Shown: piece by piece, positions 8,834 through 17,993 of the stretch
How positions within the stretch are numbered: the first letter of the stretch is position 1
Layout: each line of letters begins with the position of its first letter
Source of the DNA: Pseudomonadota bacterium
Lineage (GTDB): Bacteria; Cyanobacteriota; Vampirovibrionia; Obscuribacterales; Obscuribacteraceae
Direction of reading: 5' to 3'
NCBI GenBank assembly: GCA_021324135.1
Contig: JAJPJO010000247.1
Location: forward strand, 1-64,000
DNA length: 64,000 nt
Translations under genes and position numbers: made by a program
Notes under the pieces: generated by a model
The model's database searches: none
What the model was told of the DNA's origin: nothing
The model's input: the letters and a program-made list of their open reading frames with translations, nothing else

Positions 8834-9865
8834 CTAATTCGACTGCTTCTTCTTAGGATGAGCCCAGAAGAATTGGCACATTATCTCCGTGGCAGGCAGA
8901 TAATTTTTCGGAACATCTCCCAGAAACGTGGCTCGCCTTCCACCCGGCCAGGCATGCCCCCCATCCTTGAGAGTGTAGAGACAAACTTCCGTACCGCCGC
9001 AGCCGCCGCTATAGACTTCTTTGATAAAGTGGTCATCTTCCTCGGTAACCGGTTCAGACGAACATTGATCGACTTTTTTCCAGAATTCGATAGCGCTGGC
9101 TACCGATGGAGCTTTCACGATATAGCCGAGCATTGAGCCGTAACCGCCCTCAAAGCGCACGATTTTGTCTTTCTTGCCATGAAAGGCAACAACGCTGACC
9201 GGGTGTGGATGCTCGCATTTGCTCGGATACAAGCAACCTTCCACGGGGGCGATGGCGGCGATTTTATCGGAGAGCTCGCAGCCCAGGCGATAGGAGAGCA
9301 TGGCGCCATTTGAGATGCCGGTGACATACACGCGCTCGGGGTCGACGCCCAGCTCGTCTTCCAGCTTATCGATCAGAGTGCTGATGAATGCGACATCATC
9401 GATGTTTTGCAGGCGAGCTAAGCCGCAGCATTGGCCTGCATTCCAGGTTTTCAAAAATCCGTTGGGGTAAACGACAATGAAGTGATCTTTATCGGCTTGC
9501 CTCGACATTAAGCTGTCCCATTCCCCGGTCCAGGCATTGCCCAGCGCACCGTGGAGAACGATGATCAGAGGCAGCCGTTCCCCTTCATTAAAGCCGCTCG
9601 GCAGGTGAAGAACGTACGATCGTTTAATACCACCAATGGTGACATGTCCTTTTGAATTACCGATTTTTGGAAGCTTCAACTTTTTGCTTTGCCGCGCCGG
9701 TGCAAGCGCATTAACTTCCGCCGGTGGTTCGGAAACACCATCACCATCATTTACATAAGCAGGCTGTGCGCCGGCTTCCTCTGCCGCCTGAACAGGCGCA
9801 ATAGAAAACACCAGCACGAGAAATGATAATGTCAGAGCTAGCGCAACTTTTTTAAAATCGGTCAT
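8834..9865 (-). CDS. exported polyhydroxybutyrate depolymerase/feruloyl-esterase-like hydrolase
   Basis: 343 residues, ATG preceded by GGAAAG. Residues 1-28 are a signal peptide ending at VQA. After a ~50-residue linker comes an alpha/beta hydrolase of the PHB depolymerase/LpqC type: LIIVLHG (oxyanion strand), FIVVYPNG, YVTGISNGAML with the nucleophile in G-I-S-N-G, AFHGKKD for the acid turn, and GGHAWPGG with the catalytic histidine. Cysteine pairs (QCCG, EGCLYPSKCEH, SGGCGGTEVC) suggest disulphides, as expected for an exported enzyme. Likely acts on short polyester, acetyl-xylan or feruloyl esters; the substrate cannot be fixed. It probably leads a two-gene transcript with the TPR gene downstream. 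Confidence 0.88.
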   Translation of the reverse strand: MTDFKKVALALTLSFLVLVFSIAPVQAAEEAGAQPAYVNDGDGVSEPPAEVNALAPARQSKKLKLPKIGNSKGHVTIGGIKRSYVLHLPSGFNEGERLPLIIVLHGALGNAWTGEWDSLMSRQADKDHFIVVYPNGFLKTWNAGQCCGLARLQNIDDVAFISTLIDKLEDELGVDPERVYVTGISNGAMLSYRLGCELSDKIAAIAPVEGCLYPSKCEHPHPVSVVAFHGKKDKIVRFEGGYGSMLGYIVKAPSVASAIEFWKKVDQCSSEPVTEEDDHFIKEVYSGGCGGTEVCLYTLKDGGHAWPGGRRATFLGDVPKNYLPATEIMCQFFWAHPKKKQSN

Positions 9866-10361
9866 GCGGATCTTTCCATCGGCCCGTATCGTTTTAATTT
9901 AATGGCAAAAGCCAAGATTTTGAGCGAACGGGCAACACTTCATTAAGTGAACTGTTCGGCGCTGGACGGTGGGTGCCAAGCTCAATGATATTGCATTTGG
10001 TGGCACTTGGCGGCAAAGCCGCTCACGCAAAGGAACCGCTCATGAGTTCACATCAGAGGGGGCTGCCGAAGCGGGCAGAAAAGAAGTCCGGGCTTCCGGG
10101 GGACGCTCGTCGCTAGAGATGTCCGAGAGAGGAAAGAAAGGCGGCGAACAATAGCCGTCAAGTCCTGATTCGCCCCCTTTGGGTCTGAGGAGGAACTCCT
10201 GTCCGGCCCTGACCTCTCTTGCAGGTGCCCTGGCTCGCCGAGACAACGGACGAGCCAGGCGAAAGCTTAAATTTGACCGGTTTATCCCATCAGAACTGAT
10301 TAAGGGATTTGTTTTGAAATTTCCTGGCAAATAGAATATAGGGGGGCGGGCATCCGTTCAA
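9866..10361. other. 496-nt intergenic region with potential RNA structure
   Basis: No convincing gene. The part from 10056 to 10260 can form several hairpins: an outer GAGGGGGC/GCCCCCTT pairing, GGCGGC/GCCGTC (one G-U) around loop GAACAATA near 10140, and a perfect 9-bp stem at 10229-10237 with 10251-10259. The last is not followed by a T run, so it is not a simple terminator. A GTCCGGGC string near 10088 recalls RNase P RNA, but nothing else of that RNA is present. Promoters for the divergent genes at 9865 and 10362 must lie here. Confidence 0.35.
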
Positions 10362-12482
10362 ATGTTTAGTAACAAGAATCTCAACTTTCCTACCAGTTAT
10401 TATCGGATAGAGAGCTATCCGACCATTAAGGAACTGCAGGAGATGATGGCAAACGCCAGGCATCTTCACGGCATCAAGCATACATACACCTGGGAGAAGA
10501 AGAAGCAGTACAAAACCTACACCATGGTCATCCTCTACAACAGGGAGGAACAGGACATGGAATGGACCATGGACCTGCAGGATGTTGTAGGCACAAGGCG
10601 ACTTTTCTTCCACAAAACCAGCGACATCGCCATCATTTATCCGCACATACTGGAAGCCGTCGAAGCGAAGCACGCCATGGGAGATGAGGAAGGGCGGAAG
10701 GCGATTGAAGACCAGGAGAAAGAAGAAGAAGAAAAGGGTCCGAAATCCCTGGGCGAGAAATTCAAGAAAGTGACGAAGACGGTCACGGCCCCTCCGGACG
10801 AACCGAACGCAGCCAACCAACCATCAGCAGCGCGTTTGCTTACCGGTAATTTGAAGACGCGCCCGATTACTCAGCTTCTGGACACGGCCAGACAAGCTGA
10901 AATTACCGGACAGATGACAATCGAGCTGCCCCATTACCCGGTCATAATTCAGTTTGGGCTCGGTAGACCCATACACGCTTTCACACCAACCAAAGTCGGG
11001 GTGGAGGCCATAGTCGAACTCTATCTCTGGCAAGAGGGCCAGATCTATTTCGATGAAGGCGTTCAACCGCAGGCCCCCAGCGTACAAGAAGATCTGCCCG
11101 AGATCTTGAAGATGGGCAATGAAATGCTCGATCATCTCGATTATTTGAGGAAAAACGGACTGAATGAGAATTCGATCCTCTCGCTCGTACCCCATGAGGA
11201 GATGGAGGAGTGGGAGTTCGAAAACAAGCTCAAGGAAGGTCCGGACTACGGGCTCAAGGTGCAGATTGGCTTCTATCGCTATATAAACGGGCAGAGATCG
11301 ATCAAAGAAGTAGGCGAGAAGCTCGGGCTCGGTTTCAGCCGTTCGATCGCTATCGCCGTGAATTTTCTGCGCCTCGGTATAGCAATTCCACCGGGTGGAA
11401 AGATTCTTCGGGCGCCCGAACAGGGTGCTGCACCACAGGCAGTGGCACAAGGACCGGCGCAAGGTCCGCCTCTAAAGCCGCCTTCCTTCCTCTTTGGAGG
11501 CAATGATGGAGGGGGGCAACCCGAGCCGGATTCTGCCGCCGGTCGATCGCAGTCAGGGCAGTTCCAGTTTCAATCGCCTCAGGTGCAAATGCCCCCGCCG
11601 CAAGCCATGCCGCCCCAGCAAGCGTTGCCGCAGCCGCAATCGATGCCCCCGCCGCAATCGATGCCGCCGCATGCCATGCCGCCTCAGCAACAAACACCTG
11701 AGCCGCCAGGCGCCGAGCAAAGAGCGCAAACCGGACAGTTTCAGATACCGCAGCCGGGATATTCAGCGCAAAGATCGCAAACCAGCCAGATACAACTGCC
11801 GGGTAGTGCACCGGATATGGTACCAGCGGATCAGAGCGGTCAGCGACCGAGCAACAATATCATTCGGGGATTGCGTTCCGTCTCAGCAGATGCAGCCAAA
11901 ACAGACGGTCCCAGGGGAGATGAGCCATTTCCGCTCCTTCCGCCGAGTGACCTCGTGGTTCTCAATGAAGCGAAAACGCAAAAGTACATGAGTTACATGC
12001 TCGACGAGCGCCTCGGCATTCTCAATGCTGAAGCTTTTCAATTCCTGCTCGAACGGGAGTTTGCCCGGGCATTCCGATTCGGTTCCGAATTCTCGCTGAT
12101 CACGTTTTGCATCAAGCTTGGCATCGAGCGTTCAGACATGCCCATCTCGGCAGTGGCAATGCTTACCGGCGCGGTTGAGAAGATTAAGCGCGAAGTCGAC
12201 ATGTTTGGACTTTTTGGAACATCGACCTTCGCAATCGTCCTGCCTTATGCCAACAGCAGCCAATCATGCCAGTTCGTAGACAGGCTGGTTGCCGACCTGC
12301 CGCAGCTCGCGCCCGGTCTGGCTGAGTTTCGACCGGTTCTGTACTGCGGCATCGCCAACGTCCCTCAGGATGCTCGCGAATTGCGCGCCCTGGTTCAATC
12401 CTCTCAGCTGGCAATGCTTGAAGCGGTTAAGAGCAATGTGGTAAGAATGCGTTTCTGCGAAATGCAATCAAACCCCTCTTGA
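10362..12482 (+). CDS. DUF4388 protein with Q/P-rich linker and degenerate GGDEF domain
   Basis: 706 residues. Residues 1-115 form an unrecognised domain. Residues about 158-260 match DUF4388 (PatA-like N-terminal): LTGNLKTRPITQLLDTARQ, TGQMTIE, IHAFTP, EAIVELYLWQEGQI. Residues 290-350 look like a winged-helix tail of that unit. Residues 360-510 are rich in P, Q and M and disordered. Residues 535-700 have the layout of a diguanylate cyclase (DERLGILNAEAFQFLLEREF, then FAIVLPYANSS), but the signature is GTSTF instead of GGDEF near residue 617, so catalysis is not expected. Such domains often bind GTP or partners. An SDR gene follows after 9 nt. The ribosome site is poor. Confidence 0.85.
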   Translation: MFSNKNLNFPTSYYRIESYPTIKELQEMMANARHLHGIKHTYTWEKKKQYKTYTMVILYNREEQDMEWTMDLQDVVGTRRLFFHKTSDIAIIYPHILEAVEAKHAMGDEEGRKAIEDQEKEEEEKGPKSLGEKFKKVTKTVTAPPDEPNAANQPSAARLLTGNLKTRPITQLLDTARQAEITGQMTIELPHYPVIIQFGLGRPIHAFTPTKVGVEAIVELYLWQEGQIYFDEGVQPQAPSVQEDLPEILKMGNEMLDHLDYLRKNGLNENSILSLVPHEEMEEWEFENKLKEGPDYGLKVQIGFYRYINGQRSIKEVGEKLGLGFSRSIAIAVNFLRLGIAIPPGGKILRAPEQGAAPQAVAQGPAQGPPLKPPSFLFGGNDGGGQPEPDSAAGRSQSGQFQFQSPQVQMPPPQAMPPQQALPQPQSMPPPQSMPPHAMPPQQQTPEPPGAEQRAQTGQFQIPQPGYSAQRSQTSQIQLPGSAPDMVPADQSGQRPSNNIIRGLRSVSADAAKTDGPRGDEPFPLLPPSDLVVLNEAKTQKYMSYMLDERLGILNAEAFQFLLEREFARAFRFGSEFSLITFCIKLGIERSDMPISAVAMLTGAVEKIKREVDMFGLFGTSTFAIVLPYANSSQSCQFVDRLVADLPQLAPGLAEFRPVLYCGIANVPQDARELRALVQSSQLAMLEAVKSNVVRMRFCEMQSNPS

Positions 12483-12491
12483 GAACCGCAA

Positions 12492-13259
12492 ATGAATTCA
12501 CGATTCGATCTTAAGGGCACTAAAGCCCTGATTACCGGCGCCACGAAAGGCATCGGTCTGGCAATCGCCGAGGACCTTGCCGATTTCGGAGCGGAGATAA
12601 CGATCGTTGCTCGTAACCAGGAAGAGGTGAAGAAAACAGTCGACAGGCTCGCCGCCAGGCAATATAAAGTGCATGGCATTGCCGCAGATGTCTCCAAAGC
12701 GGAAGGTCGAAAGTCCGTCACGGCCTTTGCCGCAGAAAAAATGTCCGGCATCGATATCTTGATCAATAATGTCGGCACGAATGTCAGGAAGAAAACGACA
12801 GAATACACCGACGATGAATACAACATGTTGATGGATACGAATCTAACGTCTACCTTTGATATGTGCAGGCAGGCGTATCCTCATCTGAGGGCCAGTAAGC
12901 ATGGGGCGATTGTTAACTTAGGCTCGGTGGCAGGAGCACGCGCATTACCGACTGGTGCACCATATGCGATGGCAAAAGCGGCCATGGCGCAGCTAACCAG
13001 ATCGCTTGCCGTAGAGTGGGCGGCTGACGGAATAAGAGTAAACTGCGTTGCTCCATGGTTCATCAAAACACCTCTGACTGAGCCTATTTTGAGCAAAGAA
13101 GTGTTCATGCAAAACGTTCTGGCTCGCACGCCTCTGTCCAGGTTGGGCGAGCCGCCCGACGTGTCCGGTCTGGTTGCTTTCTTGTGCATGCCTGCCGCGG
13201 CATACATAACCGGTCAGACGGTTTCGGTCGATGGCGGCTTTCTGGCGCTGGGACTGTAA
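12492..13259 (+). CDS. short-chain dehydrogenase/reductase (tropinone-reductase-like)
   Basis: 255 residues, the usual length of a classical SDR. It has the cofactor motif TGATKGIG (residues 14-21), ADVS after the fourth strand, NNVGTN, the catalytic Ser in LGSVAG, and YAMAK with Tyr and Lys, followed by [15 protein letters not shown] and a C-terminal VDGGF. The order of motifs and the NNVGTN/APWF wording point to the tropinone reductase-like branch, likely NADP(H)-dependent. The substrate cannot be predicted. It starts 9 nt after the DUF4388 gene and its 3' end overlaps the convergent gene at 13214 by 46 nt. Confidence 0.92.
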   Translation: MNSRFDLKGTKALITGATKGIGLAIAEDLADFGAEITIVARNQEEVKKTVDRLAARQYKVHGIAADVSKAEGRKSVTAFAAEKMSGIDILINNVGTNVRKKTTEYTDDEYNMLMDTNLTSTFDMCRQAYPHLRASKHGAIVNLGSVAGARALPTGAPYAMAKAAMAQLTRSLAVEWAADGIRVNCVAPWFIKTPLTEPILSKEVFMQNVLARTPLSRLGEPPDVSGLVAFLCMPAAAYITGQTVSVDGGFLALGL

Positions 13260-13759
13260 GACGCCAGCGGCGGCAATTGTTCGCAAACCGATACGGCAAC
13301 GAGCGCCATCAGCACCGCACCAGATACGATACCAACCATGAAGGGAACCGGCTCGCTGCCGAAAGTCAAGGCAATCCGGCCGCCGATCAAGGCACCGGCG
13401 GAAGCACCTGCGGAAATGCGCACAAGCACTTGGTTTTGCCATGATTTTCGATAGCGTCGCGCCATCATCCCCAGTCCGAGCATCGCACCAGATATAATAC
13501 CAAGTCCGGAGCCGAAGCGCGAATTGCCTGGGAAGGCAAGATTATAATTGTGAATCTGTGCCGCCACGGCGTTTAAAATGCAATTTCCATAATCACGGAC
13601 GCTTGTTGCCGCGGATGCGGGATCGACCAGGCCCGATGCCATGCCATAGGATCGCAACCAGCAGACAAAAGTCCAGATATAGCCCATTAAAATGGCACTG
13701 GTTGCCGCAGTCAAACAAATTACAGAAATGGCAATGAGACTAGTGACTATCGCACGCAT
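13214..13759 (-). CDS. small multi-spanning membrane protein
   Basis: 181 residues from an ATG with GAGAGGTAATC upstream. Hydrophobic stretches at about 5-33, 85-103, 120-133 and 140-160 suggest three or four membrane helices, rich in G, A and S ([34 protein letters not shown]). No family recognised. It overlaps the 3' end of the upstream gene (13740-14660) by 20 nt, implying translational coupling. Its own 3' end overlaps the convergent SDR gene by 46 nt. Confidence 0.7.
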   Translation of the reverse strand: MRAIVTSLIAISVICLTAATSAILMGYIWTFVCWLRSYGMASGLVDPASAATSVRDYGNCILNAVAAQIHNYNLAFPGNSRFGSGLGIISGAMLGLGMMARRYRKSWQNQVLVRISAGASAGALIGGRIALTFGSEPVPFMVGIVSGAVLMALVAVSVCEQLPPLASYSPSARKPPSTETV

Positions 13760-14660
13760 GATTACCTCTCAACAAATGCAATCTTTCCAGTCCCCGGCGA
13801 GATGACACCAGATCCGGTTTCAGCCGCAAAGCTCTGCGCCAGTGCAGTTCGGCGTTCTCTTGTTCGCTCAGAGCCAACTCGCAATAGGCCAATCGATCCC
13901 AGGCGAAGGCAAAACAACCATCAAACCAGAGGGCTCGCTTGCACATCTCCTTCCCTTGCTGATAATGCTGTGCGCGCATGGCGGTACCGGATTGATTGTA
14001 GAAAAAATTGCGCGCGCAAGTCTTTCCCATAAAGGCGACGAGCATGATCGCTACAAATGTCATTGCTAACATCTGCTTTCTGCGGCACCGAATCAGCGAC
14101 TGCTCGAATGATTCCTGATACTCGGCACGGCAAAGCCTGCCTCTATCAAGTTGAAAAACAAAGCTTCTCTCACAGATCAAATGCTTGAGCCTGTCAAACT
14201 CATCGGAGGAAAAGCATAGTGAATCAAGATGCCGCATACAACAGCGTCCATCTTCGCTTTGAACCATAAGCGTGAGTCTTCTTGCCGGTTTTCTCAGGAA
14301 CAAAATTCTGCTGATCAACAAATTGGGCTCATCCTGGGCAGCGACAATTCGCTCCCAGCCTATCGGCTTGCTGAAGCGTGATAGTTGAATTCCGCCTTCG
14401 CCAAGCAGAACACCTCGCTGTAAAAAAGAGGCGCTTATCAAAATGAGCAAGAACGACAGGAACCATTGAATCCAAACGCTCAACCAGAGCCCGATGGCGC
14501 GCACGCATAGAACGGCGATGCTGGAGCAACTCGGACTTATGGCTATGAGATCTGGCAAGAGCAAGACGGTCGCCACGATGAAAGCGGTCCGGAAGGCCAG
14601 GCGTAACATCGATTTAAAATTGAATTGCTGTATGTGTCTGAGTTGGAAATTTTTGCTCAC
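13740..14660 (-). CDS. membrane protein with C-terminal TPR-like segment
   Basis: 306 residues from a GTG. Membrane helices lie around residues 22-45 and 55-80, and a third near 195-212 (MLAMTFVAIMLVAFMG). Between them is a cytoplasmic-looking domain of about 110 residues beginning GVLLGEGGIQLSRF, like a small PH-type beta domain; this reading is tentative. The last ~85 residues form one or two TPR-like pairs (AMRAQHYQQGKEMCKRAL, CELALSEQENAELHWRRAL). It overlaps the next gene by 20 nt, so the two membrane proteins probably act together. Function unknown. Confidence 0.75.
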   Translation of the reverse strand: MSKNFQLRHIQQFNFKSMLRLAFRTAFIVATVLLLPDLIAISPSCSSIAVLCVRAIGLWLSVWIQWFLSFLLILISASFLQRGVLLGEGGIQLSRFSKPIGWERIVAAQDEPNLLISRILFLRKPARRLTLMVQSEDGRCCMRHLDSLCFSSDEFDRLKHLICERSFVFQLDRGRLCRAEYQESFEQSLIRCRRKQMLAMTFVAIMLVAFMGKTCARNFFYNQSGTAMRAQHYQQGKEMCKRALWFDGCFAFAWDRLAYCELALSEQENAELHWRRALRLKPDLVSSRRGLERLHLLRGNHACDSH

Positions 14661-14967
14661 GATAAAGGGCTAGCCTACTTTGGTTTGCGCACCGTACTTA
14701 AGGCTACTCTACAGATGGCAAGACAGTGGCACCATCGGCATTTCCCCAGGGTGAGCCTGCGCCTTTCGCCACTCTTTCTTCAGGGATATATATTTTGATC
14801 ACCCGGATGCATGAGCTGGACGGGACCGTCACGACGCCGGGATCACCCGATTGCTCGATTGCAGTCGCAGGCGGAATTCGATATTACTGTAGTGGGGGCC
14901 TCGTAAGCATTGGCACATTCGAGGATCAGGCAGAGCAATCGCGGCGCAGAGTCACAGGTAACAGACA
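14661..14967. other. intergenic region between divergent genes
   Basis: No gene or clear hairpin found. It separates the divergent membrane-protein and kinase-fusion transcripts and should hold both promoters; I could not assign boxes with confidence. Confidence 0.3.
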
Positions 14968-16653
14968 ATGGAAACTTCGTGTCAAGTGGACGAAGCAGGC
15001 GCTACAAGCGCCGTGCCCGAAACAGATGAACCGGAGAATGGCCACAATAAAGCCCGTCCGGTCAGAATTCTGCTTGTTGAAGATCAAGAAGTAGTCCGGC
15101 TTGGCTTAAAGCTTACAGTGCAAAACGTTCCGGACCTCGAGATCGTCGGGGAGGCCGCGGACGGCCCTTCGGCCGTTGCCAGGGCACTCGAGCTGTGCCC
15201 GGACGTCGTTCTCATGGATCTCGGCTTGAGCGGTTTCAACGGCACTATTGCCAGTAGAAAGATTAAGGAGCAACTCGAGTGCAAGATTTTGGTTCTCACC
15301 AGTCATTCAGAGCCGCAATTCATTTTGCCGGCGCTGGAGGCTGGTGTTGAGGGATATTGTCTCAAAGACGCTTCGCGTGACACTCTGATTGAGGCGATCA
15401 GAACGGTCGCCAGGGGCGAAAGTTGGCTTGACGAGACAGTTATACGCAAGCTGCTTGGATCGGTGAAGAATGTCGATCAGGAAACCACCAGCGGCGGCAG
15501 CAAGGTCCTCAGCAATACAGAAAGGAATTTCCTGTTGCTTGTCCTGGAGGGAAAAGATCCCCGCGAAGCAGCGGAAGAACTGGGCGTCCAGGCAGAGCAG
15601 GCGATTGCTTATACGCACAAGGTTCTGCAAAAAATTGCCACCAAAGATGGTGCGGATGACGAAATGGCCAGCGGCATTCGACGAAGAATTACCGGCGAGC
15701 ATGAGCTCTCGAAGAAATGCACTGCCTGTTTCAACAAAGTCCCCCTTACCCACGCTACCTGTCCGGATTGCGACTCGCCATGCGAAGTTGACAAGCTCAT
15801 CGGCACCAGGTTCGCCGATAGATATGATCTGCTTGCTCTGCTTGGCTCAGGTGCAAGCGCATCGGTATACAAAGCCCGGCATACATTCACGCACAAGAAA
15901 GTGGCGATTAAGATCCTGCATCGCGGCTCGCTTGAGGATGTGGAGCTCATTCAGCGTTTTCGCCAGGAAGCTACCGCCATCAGCCGGCTCGATCACCCAA
16001 ATGTTATTTCGGTTCTCGACTTTGGCATCACGAATGAAGGCATTCCATTTATGATTATGGATTATGTCGAAGGCGTGACGCTTGCATCCCTGATCGAGCA
16101 AGTCGGACGTTTACCCGCCGATCAGGCGATCGGCATATTCAAACAAATTTGCGCCGGTCTGGAGTACGCTCATAATGAAGGAATCATCCACCGAGACCTG
16201 AAGCCCGGCAATATCTTGGTCTCCGGTTTTGGCACAGCGGATTTAAAAGTGCGCATCGTCGATTTCGGCGTCGCGAAAATGAATCGCCCGGCGCTGCCTG
16301 GTGAATGCATCATGACTCAGGTTGGCCAGATCTTCGGAACACCTGTGTACATGAGCCCGGAGCAATGTCGCGGGGAGAAATTGGACCGCACCAGCGATAT
16401 CTACGCCATGGGCATCCTCATGTATGAAGCGCTCGTCGGTATTCCCCCATTGTGGGGAAACAATCCGATCGAGACGATGTACAGGCATATGAACACCGAG
16501 CCGGAGCACATCAAGCACACGCCCGTTGGCAAGGATGTTCCCGTCCTTCTCCAGGGCATCGTTATGAAAGCGCTCCGCAAAGACAGATCAAAACGACACC
16601 AGTCAATGGCGGAGCTGTCTCTCTATCTTGGTTGTGTTCCGGTCGAAGTTTAG
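14968..16653 (+). CDS. response regulator (REC + LuxR-type HTH) fused through a zinc ribbon to a Ser/Thr protein kinase
   Basis: 561 residues. Residues ~31-150 are a NarL-type receiver: acidic pair in VEDQEV, phospho-acceptor Asp84 in VVLMDLG, then LVLTSHS and YCLKD with the conserved Thr/Ser and Lys. Residues 181-224 match a LuxR/GerE helix-turn-helix in layout (LSNTERNFLL, AAEELGV, THKVLQKIA), though the recognition helix is unusual (EQAIAY). C251, C254, C265 and C268 form a zinc ribbon. Residues ~285-555 are a Hanks kinase with every key motif: LGSGASASVYKA, Lys315 in VAIKIL, HRD (408-410), DFG at 432-434, GTPVYMSPEQ. No membrane segment. Phosphorelay input, possible DNA binding and Ser/Thr kinase output in one chain is rare. 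Confidence 0.93.
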   Translation: METSCQVDEAGATSAVPETDEPENGHNKARPVRILLVEDQEVVRLGLKLTVQNVPDLEIVGEAADGPSAVARALELCPDVVLMDLGLSGFNGTIASRKIKEQLECKILVLTSHSEPQFILPALEAGVEGYCLKDASRDTLIEAIRTVARGESWLDETVIRKLLGSVKNVDQETTSGGSKVLSNTERNFLLLVLEGKDPREAAEELGVQAEQAIAYTHKVLQKIATKDGADDEMASGIRRRITGEHELSKKCTACFNKVPLTHATCPDCDSPCEVDKLIGTRFADRYDLLALLGSGASASVYKARHTFTHKKVAIKILHRGSLEDVELIQRFRQEATAISRLDHPNVISVLDFGITNEGIPFMIMDYVEGVTLASLIEQVGRLPADQAIGIFKQICAGLEYAHNEGIIHRDLKPGNILVSGFGTADLKVRIVDFGVAKMNRPALPGECIMTQVGQIFGTPVYMSPEQCRGEKLDRTSDIYAMGILMYEALVGIPPLWGNNPIETMYRHMNTEPEHIKHTPVGKDVPVLLQGIVMKALRKDRSKRHQSMAELSLYLGCVPVEV

Positions 16654-16657
16654 AATC

Positions 16658-17008
16658 CTACCTCTTGATGCTTATCTCTCGGACTTCCTTCTTTTGCTTG
16701 CCGTTCTGATCCACCGTCAGAATGATCGGCATTTTGTCGGCTTTAAAGGACTTCGGGATGTCGAATGTCCAGCTCGCTTTACCGTTTTTATCTGCATTTT
16801 TGTCGAACAACTTCATCGCCTGAGTCATCCCTGCATCTTGAGCTTCAATTTTGCATTTTGCCTTGGGCGTCGTGCAAACCGAAACGGTCACGCTTTGACC
16901 CAGCTTTGCCGAGCCGGGGACGCTTACCTTCTCTGAAACGTCCGCCATCGCCGGCAGTGCGCAGGCAAGGGACAGACAAACCGCCAACTTCTTGTTCAAT
17001 ACTTTCAT
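16658..17008 (-). CDS. small exported hypothetical protein
   Basis: About 116 residues. The ATG at 17008 has AAGGAGG 7 nt upstream; the ATG at 17014 sits directly against that site and is less likely. A signal peptide (KVLNKKLAVCLSLACALPAMA) precedes a mature part of about 95 residues with beta-rich wording: KLGQSVTVSVCTTP, SWTFDIPKSFKA, MPIILTVDQNGK. Two cysteines flank KAK and may form a disulphide. It resembles small Ig-like periplasmic domains but no family is assigned. It is convergent with the kinase fusion, with 4 nt between stops. Confidence 0.7.
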   Translation of the reverse strand: MKVLNKKLAVCLSLACALPAMADVSEKVSVPGSAKLGQSVTVSVCTTPKAKCKIEAQDAGMTQAMKLFDKNADKNGKASWTFDIPKSFKADKMPIILTVDQNGKQKKEVREISIKR

Positions 17009-17126
17009 CACCATTCCTCCTTCCTTAGTTCGAACGATATAGATAGAACCAATACGCTTTGGGTTCCCACTGCCGCATTGCTCTTCACAATGGTTGAACT
17101 AACCCCGGAGTAAGCCTCTATCGCTG

Positions 17127-17141
17127 CTGTAACTTACTTCC
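17127..17141 (+). promoter_or_regulatory. CTGTAACTTACTTCC element, copy 1
   Basis: This 15-mer is 92 nt upstream of the hydrolase start at 17233. A 14/15 match lies at 17994-18008, upstream of the next gene. It could be an alternative-sigma or activator site; this is inference from two copies. Confidence 0.3.
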
Positions 17142-17232
17142 GAAAAGAGTGACTGAATTGTAGGCTATAGGTAGAGAAGAATCGCAACCAAACCGGACTA
17201 TACCACCTCGTCCAAACGGCGGAATCGATAAC

Positions 17233-17931
17233 ATGCAGATTGCAAAGGAGCGAATCGAAATCGCGCTTCAGGGCGCCATCATCTGCGGTGACTTGAGCTT
17301 ACGATGGCAGTCAAGCCCACTGATTATTCAACTCTACAGCCGCGGTCGCCAACAAGTCGACGAGCGCAGTCGAACGGTAGCCGACCTCCTCAATGAAGCA
17401 GGCTTCTCAACACTTACCATGGACTTGCTCGCCAGAGATGAAGGCACGCAAAGCGCCGTTCCTATGCAGCTTCGATTTAACATCGATGCTCTGAGCGAGC
17501 GCGTCTGCGGCATACTTCGCTGGTTGGAGAATGCCGGCTACAAACCGATTGGAATATTCGGAACCGGCACCAGCTCTGCTGCAGCGTTGATCGCCTCGGC
17601 TCAGTTGCGCTGCTGCGTATCAGCAGTCGTCTTGTTCGGCGGCCGCCCCGATCTGGCTGGAGAAACTTTGCTTGAGGACCTTCCACCAACCCTTCTGATA
17701 GTTGGTGAGTTCGATGGGCTGGTAGTCGATCTGAACCAGTCGGCAATCGAAAGGATGACCTGCACCAAACAACTGATCTCGATTCCAGCAGCAACCCATC
17801 TTTGCGACGGACGGGCAAGTTTGCAAAGAGTGATCGAATTGTCCGCCGCCTGGTATCGCCGGTACGTGCCCTCATGCGTGCCGGAGTTGGAAATGGCCGG
17901 CCGGGGCGAATGCACACCAACAATCATTTAA
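17233..17931 (+). CDS. dienelactone-hydrolase-like alpha/beta hydrolase lacking the usual nucleophile
   Basis: 232 residues. It follows the family often fused to or beside phosphoribosyltransferases: YSRGRQQ, FSTLTMDLL, a nucleophile elbow in IGIFGTGTSSAAAL, FGGRPDLAG, LLIVGEFDG with the acid residue, and PAATHLCD with the catalytic His. In relatives I recall the elbow reads FGASTGAAAAL with serine as nucleophile. Here that position is glycine and the serines are shifted by two (FGTGTSS). The enzyme may be inactive, or a displaced serine may serve. No signal peptide. A repeated 15-mer lies upstream. The gene stands alone. Confidence 0.82.
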   Translation: MQIAKERIEIALQGAIICGDLSLRWQSSPLIIQLYSRGRQQVDERSRTVADLLNEAGFSTLTMDLLARDEGTQSAVPMQLRFNIDALSERVCGILRWLENAGYKPIGIFGTGTSSAAALIASAQLRCCVSAVVLFGGRPDLAGETLLEDLPPTLLIVGEFDGLVVDLNQSAIERMTCTKQLISIPAATHLCDGRASLQRVIELSAAWYRRYVPSCVPELEMAGRGECTPTII

Positions 17932-17993
17932 TACTGGTGCCAGAAATGGCTGTCTAATGTGAAACTTTCAGCAAGGTTACCATGAACACTTTT

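Noticed and set aside
10080-10110. RNase P RNA, from AGTCCGGGCTTCC near 10086
   Set aside because: Only the short string resembles the conserved core; the remaining conserved segments and the length are absent.
11350-11811. Minus-strand alanine-rich frame inside the DUF4388 gene
   Set aside because: It is the complement of the P/Q-rich linker, where low complexity keeps other frames open.
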